A model generated the notes under the pieces. The model saw only the letters and a list, made by a program, of their open reading frames with translations, did no database searches and was not told where the DNA came from. Shown in pieces: positions 1-11,336 of a stretch of 33,864 bases of DNA; positions within the stretch are counted from its first letter, which is position 1, and each line of letters begins with the position of its first letter. Made by a program: the position numbers and the translations under genes. This DNA comes from Dimorphilus gyrociliatus (taxonomy: Eukaryota; Annelida; Polychaeta; Dinophilidae), in the NCBI GenBank assembly GCA_904063045.1, contig CAJFCJ010000122.1, positions 1 through 33,864 on the forward strand, in the 5' to 3' direction.

Positions 1-29
1 CAAAATAATCTTGACAAGAACAAGAAGAA

Positions 30-1022
30 TTAAAAGAAATGATAAAGAATTATGAAGATATTATTGCTACAAATCAGAATGACATTGGTTCACCAGATGT
101 TCCACCAATGGCAATTGAATTATTGGAAGATATAAAGCCTTTCAAACAAGACCATACAGATTGCCACCCAACAAACAGCAGGAATGCAGGGATCAATTAA
201 ATGGATTATTGGAAAATGGTCTAATTAGAGCAAGCAAAAGCCAATGGGCTTCACCCATTGTTTTTGTGAAAAAGAAAGAAGGAACATTAAGAATGTGTGT
301 GGATTACAGAAAACTTAACAAGCAATCAAAAAGAATTGTTATCCAATCCACATCAGGAAGATTTATTTGATAAGCTTGGAGGAGGCCACAAATATTTTTC
401 TATATTGGATTTAACAAGTGCATTTCATCATATTCCAATTAAAGAAGAAGATAAGGAGAAAACTGCTTTTATTACACCATTTGGTTTATTTGAATTCAAC
501 CGCATGCCATTTGGTTTGGCAAATGCACCTTCACACTTCAGCTATATCATGGCAAATTTTGTTATTAATGGATTGGAAAACTTCTGCATTAATTATATGG
601 ATGATATTATAGTTTTTACCAAAACATTGGAAGAACACTTTGTAGCTCTACAGAAACTTATGGAAAGAATCAAGGAAAAAGACTTCAGAATTAAACTGAG
701 CAAATGTGCATTCTTACAAGAATCAGTTCAATTCCTTGGTCATAGAATTACACAGAATGGTATTGAAACTGATCCTGAAAAGATTCAAAAATAAAAGATG
801 CCAAATTACCTATGTTTGCAAATACTCTGTTGAGTTTTGTGGCATTTTGTGGTTATTATAGAAGATTTGTTAAAGATTTTGCAAAAATCACAAAACCTTT
901 GAGAGAATTATTAAAAGTACACCAAAAGACAGAAAAACTGAAATGGACAAAAAAAGCAGAGGAAGCTTATGAAACACTAAGGAATGCAATGACAGAGCCC
1001 CAATCCTTCAACTGCCAGACTT
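30..1022 (+). pseudogene. pol: Reverse transcriptase region of Gypsy element 1 (broken)
   Basis: This stretch encodes the reverse transcriptase that copies the element RNA into DNA. Visible landmarks are the N-terminal RPYR/PP block, the [20 protein letters not shown] and VDYRKLN motifs (about 240-320), LDLTSAFHHI (about 405-435), FGLFEFNRMPFGL (about 480-520) and the catalytic YMDD at 594-605. The thumb and connection follow, including SFVAFCGYYRRFVKDFA at about 835-885. The reading frame changes near 145, near 330, at about 795-810 and near 1015, each consistent with a one- or two-base indel. No single intact protein can be made. The domain identity is secure; which indels are real and which are sequencing errors is unknown. 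Confidence 0.88.
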
Positions 1023-1647
1023 TACTAAATCATTCTATTTAACAACAGATGCTTCTAATTATGCAGTTGGTGCAGTTCTAGAACAAAGGGAAGAAGATGG
1101 AAAGAAAATAAGAAAACCAATTTCTTTTGCTTCCAAGCTCCTAATCAATACACAACTAAGATATGCAGCTTATCAAAAAGAGGCTTTTGCAGTATATTGG
1201 GCAGTACAAAAATTCTCCCATTATCTACAGTATAAGAAATTTTTTCTCTACACTGATCACCAAAATTTGGTACAAACATTTGTACAAAACAAACTGAATA
1301 CAAGTACTGTTAAATGGGTGATGGCACTTATGGATATGGATTTTGAAATAATATACATACCAGGAAGAACTAATAGAGCAGACTGGATATCAAGAATTGG
1401 TGAAACTGATGAAGTAATTGATTTTCGTAATTTACTTAAGGAAAGATTAAATGAAGAAAAACAAAATGGCAATACAGTTCCCCAATTAGCAGAAAGAAAG
1501 GATATGCTTAAATGCTTTTATATTGATACAGAGGACTTAGAAGAATTAGATGATTGTTTAGATGACAATCTAGACAATGATTATGATGAAGACATAACTG
1601 AAATCCAAGCCCAGATTATGAAACTAAAATCACACCAGTTGAAATAA
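1020..1647 (+). pseudogene. pol: RNase H region and connection of Gypsy element 1
   Basis: The frame has no start codon because it is an internal part of Pol. It begins with the LTTDAS motif of Gypsy RNase H (about 1039-1056), continues through YQKEAFAVYW (about 1170-1200) and FFLYTDHQ (about 1240-1263), and reaches the GRTNRAD block at about 1363-1383. This domain removes the RNA strand of the RNA/DNA hybrid during reverse transcription. After it comes an acidic, low-complexity linker (Asp/Glu-rich, about 1500-1610) before the integrase zinc-binding region. The preceding frame ends near 1040, so a frameshift separates it from the RT segment. Confidence 0.82.
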
Positions 1648-1682
1648 ACTTCTATAGAGAACAAGTATTAGATACTCCACTA

Positions 1683-2900
1683 ATGAAAGTTGTAGACAAA
1701 TTGGAAGGAGAAAACATTGATAATGGGTCTTTGAATGAATATGGAAACTTTATTGAATCTATGTTTGTAAAAGAAGACCTTGTATGGTATCTAAATGGCT
1801 GTCAACCACTACTTGTAATTCCACTATCAACTCTAACCAACTTACTTGGACAAATTCATCAACATCAACTATTTGAGCACTATGGTGTAGACATAACAAT
1901 TCACACTTTGGAGCAAGCTTTCTGGCACCCAAAGCTAAAGAAAACAATTAAAGATCACATAAAGAGTTGTGAATTTTGTGAGCAATTAAGAGCACCAGGC
2001 AACAAACATCTGTTGGTTGAAACACCTCACCCAACTTTACCAATGCAAAGAATAGCTATGGACATAATGGGACCTCTGACTGGACATGATTCTTACAAGT
2101 ATATACTTGTCATTATAGACCACATGTCCAGATTTACCAACATATTCCCTCTAAAAACTCAAACAGCTGAGGAAATTTCTAAACATTTGTTTTTCAACTA
2201 TTTCCCAATATTTGGTATCCCAGAAGAAATTCTCACAGATCAAGGAAGGAATTTTCTTGGGGAAATCTTTACAGAAATGGTGACATCAATGGGAATACGA
2301 AAAATTAAAACAACAGCATTCCATAGCCAAAGTAATGGAATGGTAGAAAGAAAGAATTTGGAAATTCGTAGAGCACTACATAAACATGTAGTTATGGAAC
2401 AATTAACAGATTGGACAAGACAGTTACCATTAATTCAGACATGTTTAAATCAAATTCCAGTTGGAAGCACTGGCAAAACCCACATGAAATATTATTTGGA
2501 TTGAAGAATAGAAATGTTTTAGACCTGTTAATGGAAGTTCCAAGATTAGAACCAACAACAAAATTCTTATTTGATAGAAAACATGAACTTGAAGAAATTA
2601 GAGCAACAGCACTTTGCAAATCTGTTCTAAAAAAGAAGGAATATAGAGATAGAGTTAATAAAGCTATTACAAGAAAACCTCCAACTTACAAAATTGGTGA
2701 TTGGGTACACATAAGAAATGAAAACATTGGTCAAGGAATGAACAGAATAAATACAAGCAAATGGAGTGGACCATATCTTGTAACTGCTACAGATACTACA
2801 AAATGTTTGTATGAATTACAAATATTGGCAGATAAAAGAAAATTCTATCATGCTAGTAGACTAAGACTAGCTAACAAACAACCTATAACAGTTAACACAG
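1683..2900 (+). pseudogene. pol: Integrase of Gypsy element 1, with GPY/F module
   Basis: Integrase inserts the DNA copy into the host chromosome. The N-terminal zinc-binding HHCC region is visible at about 1850-1985 (His residues in IHQHQLFEHYG, then CEFCEQL). The catalytic core carries AMDIMGPL (first Asp, about 2060), LTDQGRNF (second Asp, about 2233-2256) and HSQSNGMVERKN (Glu, about 2320-2360). A frameshift near 2490 moves the rest into another frame. The C-terminal part has the GPY/F module at about 2755-2880 (KWSGPYLVTA, then YHASRLRLAN). This module is typical of Ty3/Gypsy integrases; no chromodomain is seen. The frame stays open into the Env signal peptide. Confidence 0.88.
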
Positions 2901-2932
2901 TGACAGTAAGGAAACACCAAACAAATGGTGGA

Positions 2933-5358
2933 ATGCTTCCTATCAGAGGATCAATAATTTATACACTGTTAGCAATATGCTGTTTAAACTTGGTCCAAGC
3001 AAATGTATCCATAACAAAAGCAAACATAACTGTAAGAATGCTACCATCAGTACAGTTTTGTCAAGGACAACAAGTACACCAATCATTTGATTTAGCAGAT
3101 GAACCAGTATGTACCTTTGAAACTAAAACAATGATCAAAATTGTAGCTAACATCTATGAAATTAAAGCTGACAATTTGGCAATTTCAAGCTGTCAAGTGT
3201 TTAGTGAAAAGAAGAATCAATTCTACACTCATTACTTTTTTGGAGCAAAGAAACACAGAATTGAAAAACAAACACTTGCCTTAAGTGAAAAACAATGCAG
3301 AACAATGCTATACACACACAAAACCTTAAATGGACAAAACCTAATTGAAAAGGCAAACTTCTTATGTATAATGAAAACAAAGGACCAAATTACAAATGGC
3401 CAAGAACCACAGTGGTGGAAGAATTTACAACAATCCTTCAAATTGGCAAGGCTTATTGGAATCCAAGTCAAGATAAAATAACCACAAATTTGGAATATTT
3501 AGAAGACTGTTCTATTAAACAAAATTTTGTAGAACTTTGGATTCAATCATTATATTTAATCCAGAAAAAGGCCAAAGTCTTCTAGGCCATGTTTCACCAT
3601 GGAAAATAGTTTCCCATAATGTGGAATGTGTAAAACTTGGAGGATATTTTTCCTGGCCCCCAACTATGCAATAATGGATTTACCTTACCAAGACAGATAT
3701 ATCAAAGGATATGGTGGTCCTGGGTACCAGAGTATTGGTACCCCAGAAAGAATATGACTTACTTAGAACTGATCTTACAAATTCTAATTATGCTGACAAT
3801 AAAATAATAGAGGATACAAAATACAAGATCATTTCAAATAAAGAAGTTAATAGATTGGAGAAATATATTGGAAAGAAATCATCACTAAGAAAGGCCAATG
3901 TCACAGAAATACAGATATTTTAACATATAATGATTGGTATAGAGATGGTGACAAAACCTACCATATGCTGATAAAAAATCATGCAACACCATTAGTGAGG
4001 ACTTGGTTTGTCAAAGAAATTATTTCTCCAGACATCTGGGATATTCACAACAAATACATACTAAAAATGCTGAAAACACAAAGCTAAAACCTGCCAGACC
4101 AGTAAGATCACAAGATTTGAATTGGACAAAAAACCAGTTACTTTCAACCCACTCCCAACATGAACATTTGTATCAAAGCCCAAAAGATACACAATTTCAA
4201 ATTCATACAGAAAATGGCAAATATACACTTTTACAAAGAAAACCAATAAATCACAAATGGAAGAGGAAACAATTAGAAAACATAGAGATTCCAGAATCCA
4301 CCAAATAAATATAAAAGATGCTATAAGAACAGCTGCACTACTAAACAATATTGACAAAAATTTTCAAAAATTTACAAACAGTTTTTAAACAAGTTTCACA
4401 ACTTTTATGCAAAGAATTTATCATGAGAAACAAGATGATAGCCTACTTACACCACTATCACCTCAACTACCAACAATACTTGGATCTAAACATGGAACCC
4501 ATAGTACATGGTTAGGAGATCTAACAACCCTCAATACATGTACAGAATTAAAAACTGTTCAAGTAGTTTGTGACACAACAATTATAACAAAAAATGGATT
4601 ATGTTCAAAAGAATTTCTGATCAAATATAAAGATCTCCTATTCTCAATTGATCCAATACTTCATCATGCTTACCACATCACAAAAGAAGACATAAGATAT
4701 GGTACATGTGACCAAACTCAGCATCTCTTCAAGATCAAGAAAAATCCTTTGGATGCAGAACAAAATCAATATGCCATACATTCTGGCAAGAAGACATTTA
4801 TCTATTATACAAGGAAAGGATGCAGGTTCCAAACAGCAGCAGCACAATCAATCAGAATGAAAATCAACAGTCCAAATTGAAGAACCAAAACTAGAAGTTG
4901 TCAGACTCACAGAATTATTACAACTAGGTATAAAAGAAGATGTGGGCAAGAAACATTATCAGATACAACAAGTTTTGGAATACATACAGGATACTTTGAC
5001 TAAGCATAGAGAGCATATTAACTTTGCAAATGATTTAGGAATTGATGCAGCCTTGTCACCAACACAACATCTATTTTCTTCATGGATAAGAAAACCTTTC
5101 AAAATACTAATAGACACACTTCTGCCAATTATACTCTTGATTGGAATTGGATTCTTCATCTACTTTATTTGGAAGAAAAAACTGAAAAGAGTTCAATTTA
5201 CCAGACTGTCTAAACTACTGACAAAAACAAAAAGATTACCTTCAGCTCCAACAGCTGAATCAGAAGAAATAGAACTGCAAAATTATCCTATGTTCAGAAA
5301 AAGTGGTGATAACATAATTGTCACAAGTCCTAGACCTTTCGTGGAAGCAAGGTCTTAA
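2933..5358 (+). pseudogene. env: Envelope-like glycoprotein of Gypsy element 1 (broken)
   Basis: The segment starts in frame with the end of integrase at a Met followed by a hydrophobic signal-peptide-like run (about 2955-3000). It then shows a Cys-rich ectodomain with FDLADEPVC (about 3085-3113), YFFGAKK (about 3234-3255) and paired Cys residues. It ends with one strong transmembrane segment (about 5115-5170) and a basic/acidic cytoplasmic tail up to the stop near 5358. The same layout and motifs recur in the Env of the other element (12648-15065). Several frameshifts split the ectodomain (near 3370, 3590, 3920, 4300, 4880). Weak overall resemblance to class III (rhabdovirus/chuvirus-type) glycoproteins is my inference only. 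Confidence 0.75.
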
Positions 5359-5368
5359 AGGAGTGGGA
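5357..5368 (+). other. Polypurine tract of Gypsy element 1
   Basis: A purine-rich run (AAAGGAGTGGGA) sits just before the TGTACA start of the putative 3' LTR. This is where the plus-strand primer for reverse transcription is expected. The position right after the env stop supports it. Confidence 0.5.
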
Positions 5369-5372
5369 TGTT

Positions 5373-6307
5373 TGTACACATACATTCGTCAGCTATATTC
5401 TACAATAGAGAAGTAGTATTGAACCAGTATTGTACTATGCAGATAGCACTGATAAAGATAAGCAGTAGTGACCTAGTTTCGCATAGGGCAGTGCATACAC
5501 ATTATGCAGTAATAAAACCTATTGAATTATATAAAGAATATTTGCTATTTGCAACCTAGCATTAATATTACAATTTATTAATCCATAAATTTATGATTTC
5601 GAACTAAAACTAGTTCAATTAATTATCAATTATGCTTAAATTCTAAGGTTAGATTATATTCACTATTCAACAGTATTGTATACACAATACTGTTCTTTTT
5701 AACATGCATTAATCAGATATACTTCCTCCTTATATGCTCATGCTAAATTTACTAACTCAATCAATTGAATATCATTATTAAGGTAGAATATAAAAACGGT
5801 CAAATATACAATCTACATGTTTTCTTGATTGTTGGACTTGTCCTACTAAAATTGTTACATCTTATGCAACTCTCCAACCTTCGAAATTCAACTATTATTT
5901 AGAAGAGGAAAACAATAAAAACATGACCATATTTAGAACTTTTCTTTGTCTTCAAATGTTACTTTTGTTTTTGTGAACATTGAAATTTGTGAACTATCAA
6001 CCCTTAAAAGAGTATATAAACCCTACGAAATTAACAGTTGATAGTTCAGTTTTCTAACCGTCAGCTAGTTGTTTAAACTAGCTTGTTTAGAACTAGAAGC
6101 TCATTTTACTCAATACATATTCTTTGGACGAAATACTGGTGTTTTGTTAATCAATTTCTACCGAAATTGCCTTTGTTAGACTATTTGTGGACGAACTTTA
6201 AAGGTTCTATTTGGACCAGTACTTTGGCAAGTTGGTAAATGATTGGAAAGGACGATTACAGTTGTGACGAACCAGAAATTCCTACAATTACAATACAACA
6301 AAGTACA
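5373..6307 (+). repeat. Putative 3' LTR of Gypsy element 1
   Basis: The segment begins TGTACA directly after the purine tract and is proposed to end at AAAGTACA, giving TG...CA ends with the same TGTAC/GTACA inverted tips as the LTRs of the other element. It contains a TATA-like box at 6011-6020 and AATAAA-type signals (for example near 5511 and 5914). Only one copy is in the window, so the right boundary cannot be confirmed by comparison. It has no protein-coding content that I can see. Confidence 0.5.
6011..6020 (+). promoter_or_regulatory. TATA-like box in the element-1 LTR
   Basis: The sequence AGTATATAAA is followed about 25-30 bases downstream by TTCAGTTT, an initiator-like sequence. 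It lies inside the putative LTR, where the element promoter is expected. Confidence 0.4.
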
Positions 6308-6508
6308 GTGCTTCTTTGTAGATTTTGAACAGGTAAATATTTAGAGCTTTTTAACTAGATTTTTGATGCAAAATATTACAATTTAATATATTTTCTTTAA
6401 TAACAAATTATTTCAATATTTGCAATAAACAAAATGTACGCCATTTTAAATATTTGGAAATGACAGTGATTTTTTAATAATCAAGTGAATTTGTTCTGTT
6501 GAAACAAC

Positions 6509-8085
6509 ATGGCTTCAAAATTCAACAATTGTGATTCAAAAATTTATGGAAGGCAAAAATATTTGAAATGCTGCCTTTGTGAGAATCTTATCCATAGAAA
6601 ATGTTCAGGTATATCAGTTTTCAATTATGATTTAGGCAACTATCTTTTTGTAACACATTGACATAGAAACACCTAGCATACCTGTTTGCACAATATGTAA
6701 CAAAAGAAAATGTACTGTTAGCCTTAAGAAGTTAACAAATCTGGAAATTGATCAATACAAAGAAAGTAATAAGAAGTACTTCAATGATAACAGAAATGAT
6801 CCTGCTGAGGTTAAAGATTCAACATTGGATTATGAAAGTCCTTGGCAATCAGAAAACCAATCAATGGATGTAGAAGGAACTGATGAAAATCTGGAAGAAG
6901 CATTGCTGAAAAAGTTCTATTATCATATGAACTTAATGCTAAATGTCTTCCTGATATCAATTACTTTAAAAGGATGGCAAACTCAAACAGACAAAAATTC
7001 AGGCCAGTTGAACCAAAAGTGTATAACTTCAACTTGAACACAACATTTTTACCTGATGAATTTCTCCAGAAAGACATTTGTGAAAATGGAGAAAGAATCT
7101 TAATTTTTACAACAAACCATCAGCTGAACTTATTATCCAAATCCAACTACTGGTATATTGATGGTACTTTCAAAATTGTTAAGGATCCATTTTATCAGCT
7201 AGTCACTGTTCATTCCTTTGTAAAAAAGAGTGGTGATATGAAGCAAGTCCCTCTTGTTTTCATTTTCTTAACATCAAAGCATACCAAAGCATATATCCAA
7301 GCATTTCAGGTGAATAATTTTTTTTTCTGTACAAGAATAATGATGAAATATAATTTTGCTTGCAGCATATCAACAATCTGATAAATGATGAACATCCCAA
7401 AAGAATTACAATGGATTTTGAAAAAGGACTATGGAAAGCATTAAAAAAAATACCCCATGACTGAATTTCAAAGTTGTGTGTTTCATTTCACACAAGCAGT
7501 TTATAGAAAAATACAGGTAAGTTATTTTTATCTAAAACATATTGTATATTGAATAACTTGAATTATTAAAAAGGCTCTTGGCTATGTGAAGAAATATAAG
7601 GAAAAAGGAGATGATTGGAAAGATTTCAGAAAATTGATGGTACTCCCTTTTTTGCCACCACATATTATTCAACCAACTTTTGACAGCATAAAGACAGATC
7701 TATTCAAAAAAAATAAGTTTTTAGATCTATTAGAATACTTCAAAACACACTGGATGGAAAACAAACTATGGAAAGTAAATAATTGGTCAGTTTTTGATTT
7801 ATCCATTAGAACCAATAATGACTGTGAGGGATGGCACCAAAGAATGAACAGTAAGCTACCTGCTAAAGGATCTTTTTACATGCTGGTTGATGAACTAAGA
7901 AAGAGGCTGAATTTATTGCAGTTTATGAGAAATCATTGTCAGAGAAAAGAGTTTTCAGATATCAAAAGAAAAAATATGTTGACATCCAAAAGAAAATTTT
8001 TAATTTGTGGGATGATTTCAAGTTGAGCAAATTGATATCAATTGATTTATTGATGCAGACATCTCATATCTACTCTCCAGCATAA
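6509..8085 (+). pseudogene. MULE1: zinc-finger MULE transposase gene, broken
   Basis: Four exons can be traced with GT-AG introns: 6509-6608, 6667-7309, 7366-7516 and 7574-8085. Exons 1-2 encode a Cys/His-rich finger (CCLCENLIHRKC, then VCTIC). The MULE transposase core follows, with the first Asp in YIDGTFK (about 7155-7175), the second in MDFEKGLWKA (about 7410-7440), and a Glu in TNNDCEGWH (about 7810-7840). Compared with MULE3 the FLYWCH DNA-binding domain is missing: the acidic segment near 6890 jumps straight to the region before the transposase core, with a frame change. Two further frameshifts are an extra A in the A8 run near 7443-7450 and a one-base loss near 7910. The protein would have cut and moved a Mutator-like DNA transposon, but this copy is dead. 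Confidence 0.8.
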
Positions 8086-8275
8086 ACATCATTTTTTAAC
8101 TTATCTTGTTCTTTAGTATTAGAATTTAGTGTTTGTTTAGCTGTTTAAATACATATCTTTCAGTTCATATTCAACTGTGTATTTACAATATCTAATCAAG
8201 TATAACATGTGTACACCTCTGGAACCAAACCATTTGATGAAAAATCAATAAATAAATGAAAGAGGAAAGAGGGTG

Positions 8276-8342
8276 TGAACGTAACTGGGTACATTCACAC
8301 CCACCTTGGGTATGTTCGAACCTGGGTATGTTTGCACCCCTA
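8276..8342 (+). repeat. Tandem/inverted repeats at the 3' end of MULE1
   Basis: The block contains repeated units of the form GGGTATGTTCGAACC and GGGTATGTTTGCACCC. It also holds an inverted pair, GGGTGTGAA and TTCACACCC, that could form a hairpin. It lies about 190 bases after the MULE1 stop codon and directly before the env fragment, so I read it as the terminal repeat of the transposon. No matching left end was found upstream of 6509. Confidence 0.6.
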
Positions 8343-8344
8343 AC

Positions 8345-8626
8345 CAATTTCAAATTCATACAGAAAATGGAAAATATACACTTTTACAAAGAAAACCAAT
8401 AAATCACAAATGGAAGAGGAAACAATTAGAAAACATAGAGATTCCAGAATCACACCAAATAAATATAAAAGATGCTATAAGAACAGCTGCACTGTTAAAC
8501 AATATTGACAAAAATTTTCAAAATTTACAAACAGTTTTTAAACAAGTTTCACAACTTTTATGCAAAGAATTTGTCATGAGAAACAAGATGATAGCCCTAC
8601 TTACACCACTATCACCTCAACTACCA
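8345..8626 (+). repeat. Duplicate env fragment (copy of 4192-4473)
   Basis: This 282-base stretch is about 95% identical to the env region of element 1 at 4192-4473, with a few substitutions and single-base indels. Identity starts abruptly next to the MULE1 terminal repeats and stops abruptly at CTACCA, next to the MULE2 terminal repeats. Unlike the element-1 copy, its reading frame is open throughout, so it derives from a different, less decayed copy of the same family. Confidence 0.85.
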
Positions 8627-8631
8627 GTTTA

Positions 8632-8705
8632 TGGAGAAAACATCCACAGAGGAAAATATTCACAGGAGAAATGTCCACAGTGGAAAAAGTCTATAGGGGA
8701 AAATG
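8632..8705. repeat. Left terminal tandem repeat of MULE2
   Basis: About five imperfect 15-16-bp units, consensus GGAGAAAAxGTCCACA. They are the reverse complement of the units at 11225-11336. Confidence 0.75.
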
Positions 8706-8731
8706 GCCATGGAAATTAAAATTAATAATGT

Positions 8732-11035
8732 ATGTACATTGTAGTGATAATAAAAATTATGCAATGTCAGGTTCTCCATTTTGTTGAGGAACTATTTCCT
8801 GTTTATGATTTCCTGTTTTTGTTCCATACAAAGGAGAGTTTGATTCAAATATTATCTGAAAAGGATATTTCACAAGTACAACACAATATCAAAAAAATTC
8901 AATACACCAGAATATCTCTTGATAATTCTTTTAAATTGAATCAGTTTAAGGTAAAACTTTAATTAATAAAATCTCTTTTAAAATATTTGAGCAGCCATTT
9001 TGGGATAACTTTCTCTTTTTACTGATAGATAATGGCATATTGCTACAATTGTAAGGAGAAAATGGTTGGAAGACAGCATGAAGCAAAGTGTCAACTATGT
9101 CACCATTGGGTAATAATTCACAAGAAATGCATGAAAAGTAGGTTAAATTCAATTTTATAGCATATATCATTTTTTAAATGATTGTATTAACAGAAAATAA
9201 TCTCTTTCTTTGCAATATTTGTGAAGATATTTCTAAGAGAACATGTTTGGTCACCTTACAACAGCTGTCTACTAGTCAAATCAAAACAGTGAACTCTGAA
9301 GTGGAAAAGGAAGTAGAGATGACATATGAAGTTTAAAATACTATGAATGATGTTGTTGGTAATGGTCCAGATATTTATGAAAATGAAAAAGAAAGTGATA
9401 GAAATATGAGAACAGATGTTGATGATAATGATGTTATTGTTGAAAACAACAGCACAGATCGAATGATTGGGTGTAACATTGAAATCACAACAGAAAATCA
9501 TTCACAGGATTCAAATAATTTGATGGAAACATCTTTCATAAATTCTCCAACATCAAAAAGAGTAGATATGGAGCCAACTTTCAAAATTCTGAAAGGAATG
9601 AGTCAAAAAGGTAAAGACCTATTAGCCTACGATGGTTATATGTTTACAATAAAGATGAAAAGGTCAACAAAAACATTTTGGACATGTAGTGTAAGGAATA
9701 AGAACAACAAATGCCCAGCAAGTGTCAATCAATTGGAAGATCAATTCTATCCTGGAAAAAAACCCCATTCCCATAAAAGAGAAGATGTACTGGAAAAGAA
9801 AATTTTAATTAAAAATGAAATTAAACAATTGTTTGAAATTGAAACTTTCTCTTCTGGAAAACACTTAGCTGAGGAAGTATTAAAACATCATTGTGATTGT
9901 GAAGAAGCTATTCCATCAATGGATAACTGTGCCAGGTTGGCAAATTGGACAAAATGAAGATTTCAGCCAGAAGAGCTGACAGATATTCACTCAAATTTTG
10001 AAATATCATTTATACCAGATGAATTTCTGGTAAAAGATATTAAAATGAAAGATGACAGAATAATAATTTTTTCAACTCCAAAACAAATTGAACTACTGTC
10101 TAAAGGAAAGATATAGTTTTTGGATGGAACATTTAAATGTGTCAGAGACCCATTTTACCAATTGTTCACAGTTCATGGGTTCATCAAAAAACATGGAGAA
10201 ATGAAACAAGTTCCATTACTGTTTGCATTTATGGGATCGAAGAAAAAGACAGCTTATAAGAAATTATTTCAGGTATACATACTTTTAATTTCAATTTTTT
10301 TAAGTATTAAAATTCTTAAAAAAAGTCCATAAAGGAGCTGACCAATCAACATTTCCCAATAAAATTTGTGGTGGATTTTGAAAAAGGTATCTGGAGAGCA
10401 TTGTCATCTGTTTATCCTGAGGTTATAATTAAAGGATGTGTCTTTCACTGGACCCAATCTGTATATAGGAAAATTCAGGTAACTTTTATCATCATCTGTT
10501 GCAAAAAAATTAAGAAATGTAATAATTTTAGGAATTGGGCTACTCTTGTGAATATAAGGCAAAAGGAGAGTGTTACCACTCAATGAAAAAAATAATGGCA
10601 TTACCATTTTTGCCATCAAACATCATTGAAAATGCATTCAAAAACATTGAACAGACAACCTCAACTCATTTAGGACCATTTATTGATTACATCAAGAACC
10701 AGTGGCTATATGGATATTACCCACCACATACCTGGTCAATATATGGTGAAGCAATCAGAACCAACTATGACCTGGAAGGATGGCACAATAGATTAAACAG
10801 GAATATCCATGCCAATTCTTCATTGTATGTTATCATTGATGAATTAAAGAGAGAAGCAGAGTTGATTAAATTGTACAAGAAATTATTAAGTGAGAAAAAG
10901 ATATGTAGACAACAGAGAAAGCCTTATCAGAAAATTCAAAGTCAGATTTTTGGCTTATGGGAGCAATTTGAGGTCAGATTAATATCTGCATCAGATTTAT
11001 TGGAAAAGGCAGCCAGCATTTATATTGCATCATAA
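8732..11035 (+). pseudogene. MULE2 transposase: PHD-like finger + FLYWCH + MULE, three in-frame stops
   Basis: Exons read 8732-8950 (start uncertain), 9029-9137, 9194-10272, 10335-10478 and 10532-11035, with GT-AG introns and frames that join. The second exon and the start of the third encode a cross-brace-like Cys/His finger (CYNC, CQLC, HKKC, LCNIC). A FLYWCH domain follows (about 9600-9780: KGKDLLAYDG, FWTC, CPAS, HSH). The MULE core has Asp in FLDGTFKC (about 10117-10140), Asp in VVDFEKGIWRA (about 10370-10400) and Glu in TNYDLEGWH (about 10760-10787). The frame is kept throughout but interrupted by TAA at 9334, TGA at 9955 and TAG at 10114, the last replacing the Trp found at this place in MULE3. 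The copy is therefore inactive. Confidence 0.82.
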
Positions 11036-11224
11036 CTCATTCATTTAGCTTGTTACCATGTTATAAACTTAGTCTTTTATAATTTTTTTGCAGTTTGTTT
11101 TGTAGTTATTAGTTTTTGTTTTCAACATATCCAAATATCATAAATACAAATTATATATTTATTCTCTCAATTTTCCTTTTCATCTTAATTTCGAAAGGTT
11201 TTAAAAAGAAAAATTCTCTTTCAC

Positions 11225-11336
11225 TATGGACATTTTCTCCTCAGTTGAGGATGTTTTCTCCTGTGGACGTTTTTTTCTTGTGGACATTTTCTCCTGTGGA
11301 TGTTTTCTCTTGTGGACGTTTTCTCCTGCACCCCTT
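11225..11336. repeat. Right terminal tandem repeat of MULE2
   Basis: About six 16-17-bp units of TGTGGACGTTTTCTCC with small variations, inverted relative to the array at 8632-8705. The array ends directly against sacsin-like coding sequence. Confidence 0.78.

Larger units (their letters stand above)
1..6307 (+). mobile_element. Ty3/Gypsy-type element 1 (endogenous retrovirus-like), 5' part outside the window
   Basis: Domains appear in Gypsy order on the plus strand: RT, RNase H, integrase with a C-terminal GPY/F module, Env, purine-rich tract and a putative 3' LTR. Gag, protease and the 5' LTR lie to the left of the window. The coding part is broken by many single-base frameshifts (near 145, 330, 795, 1015, 1650, 2490, 3370, 3590 and later in env), so this copy looks dead. 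It is related to, but clearly diverged from, the minus-strand element at 11982-21309, with alignable RT, integrase and Env. It differs in having no insert between integrase and Env. Ordering and motifs are seen directly; the family assignment is established knowledge. Confidence 0.9.
8630..11336 (+). mobile_element. MULE2: Mutator-like DNA transposon with tandem-repeat termini
   Basis: The transposase gene (8732-11035) is bracketed by the same 16-bp motif in opposite orientations: about five units on the left (8632-8705, GGAGAAAACATCCACA type) and about six on the right (11225-11336, TGTGGACGTTTTCTCC type). This matches the terminal inverted repeats expected for a DNA transposon. No target-site duplication is visible: the left flank is the env fragment and the right flank is sacsin-like coding sequence. 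Confidence 0.75.

Noticed and set aside
5373-5390. GGGATGTTTGTACAC as a left terminal repeat of MULE1
   Set aside because: It resembles the MULE1 right-end unit, but in direct rather than inverted orientation, and it coincides with the LTR start.
8276-8342. Possible CRISPR-like or satellite array from the short repeats
   Set aside because: Units are contiguous with no spacers and are tied to transposon ends in an animal genome; terminal repeats explain them better.
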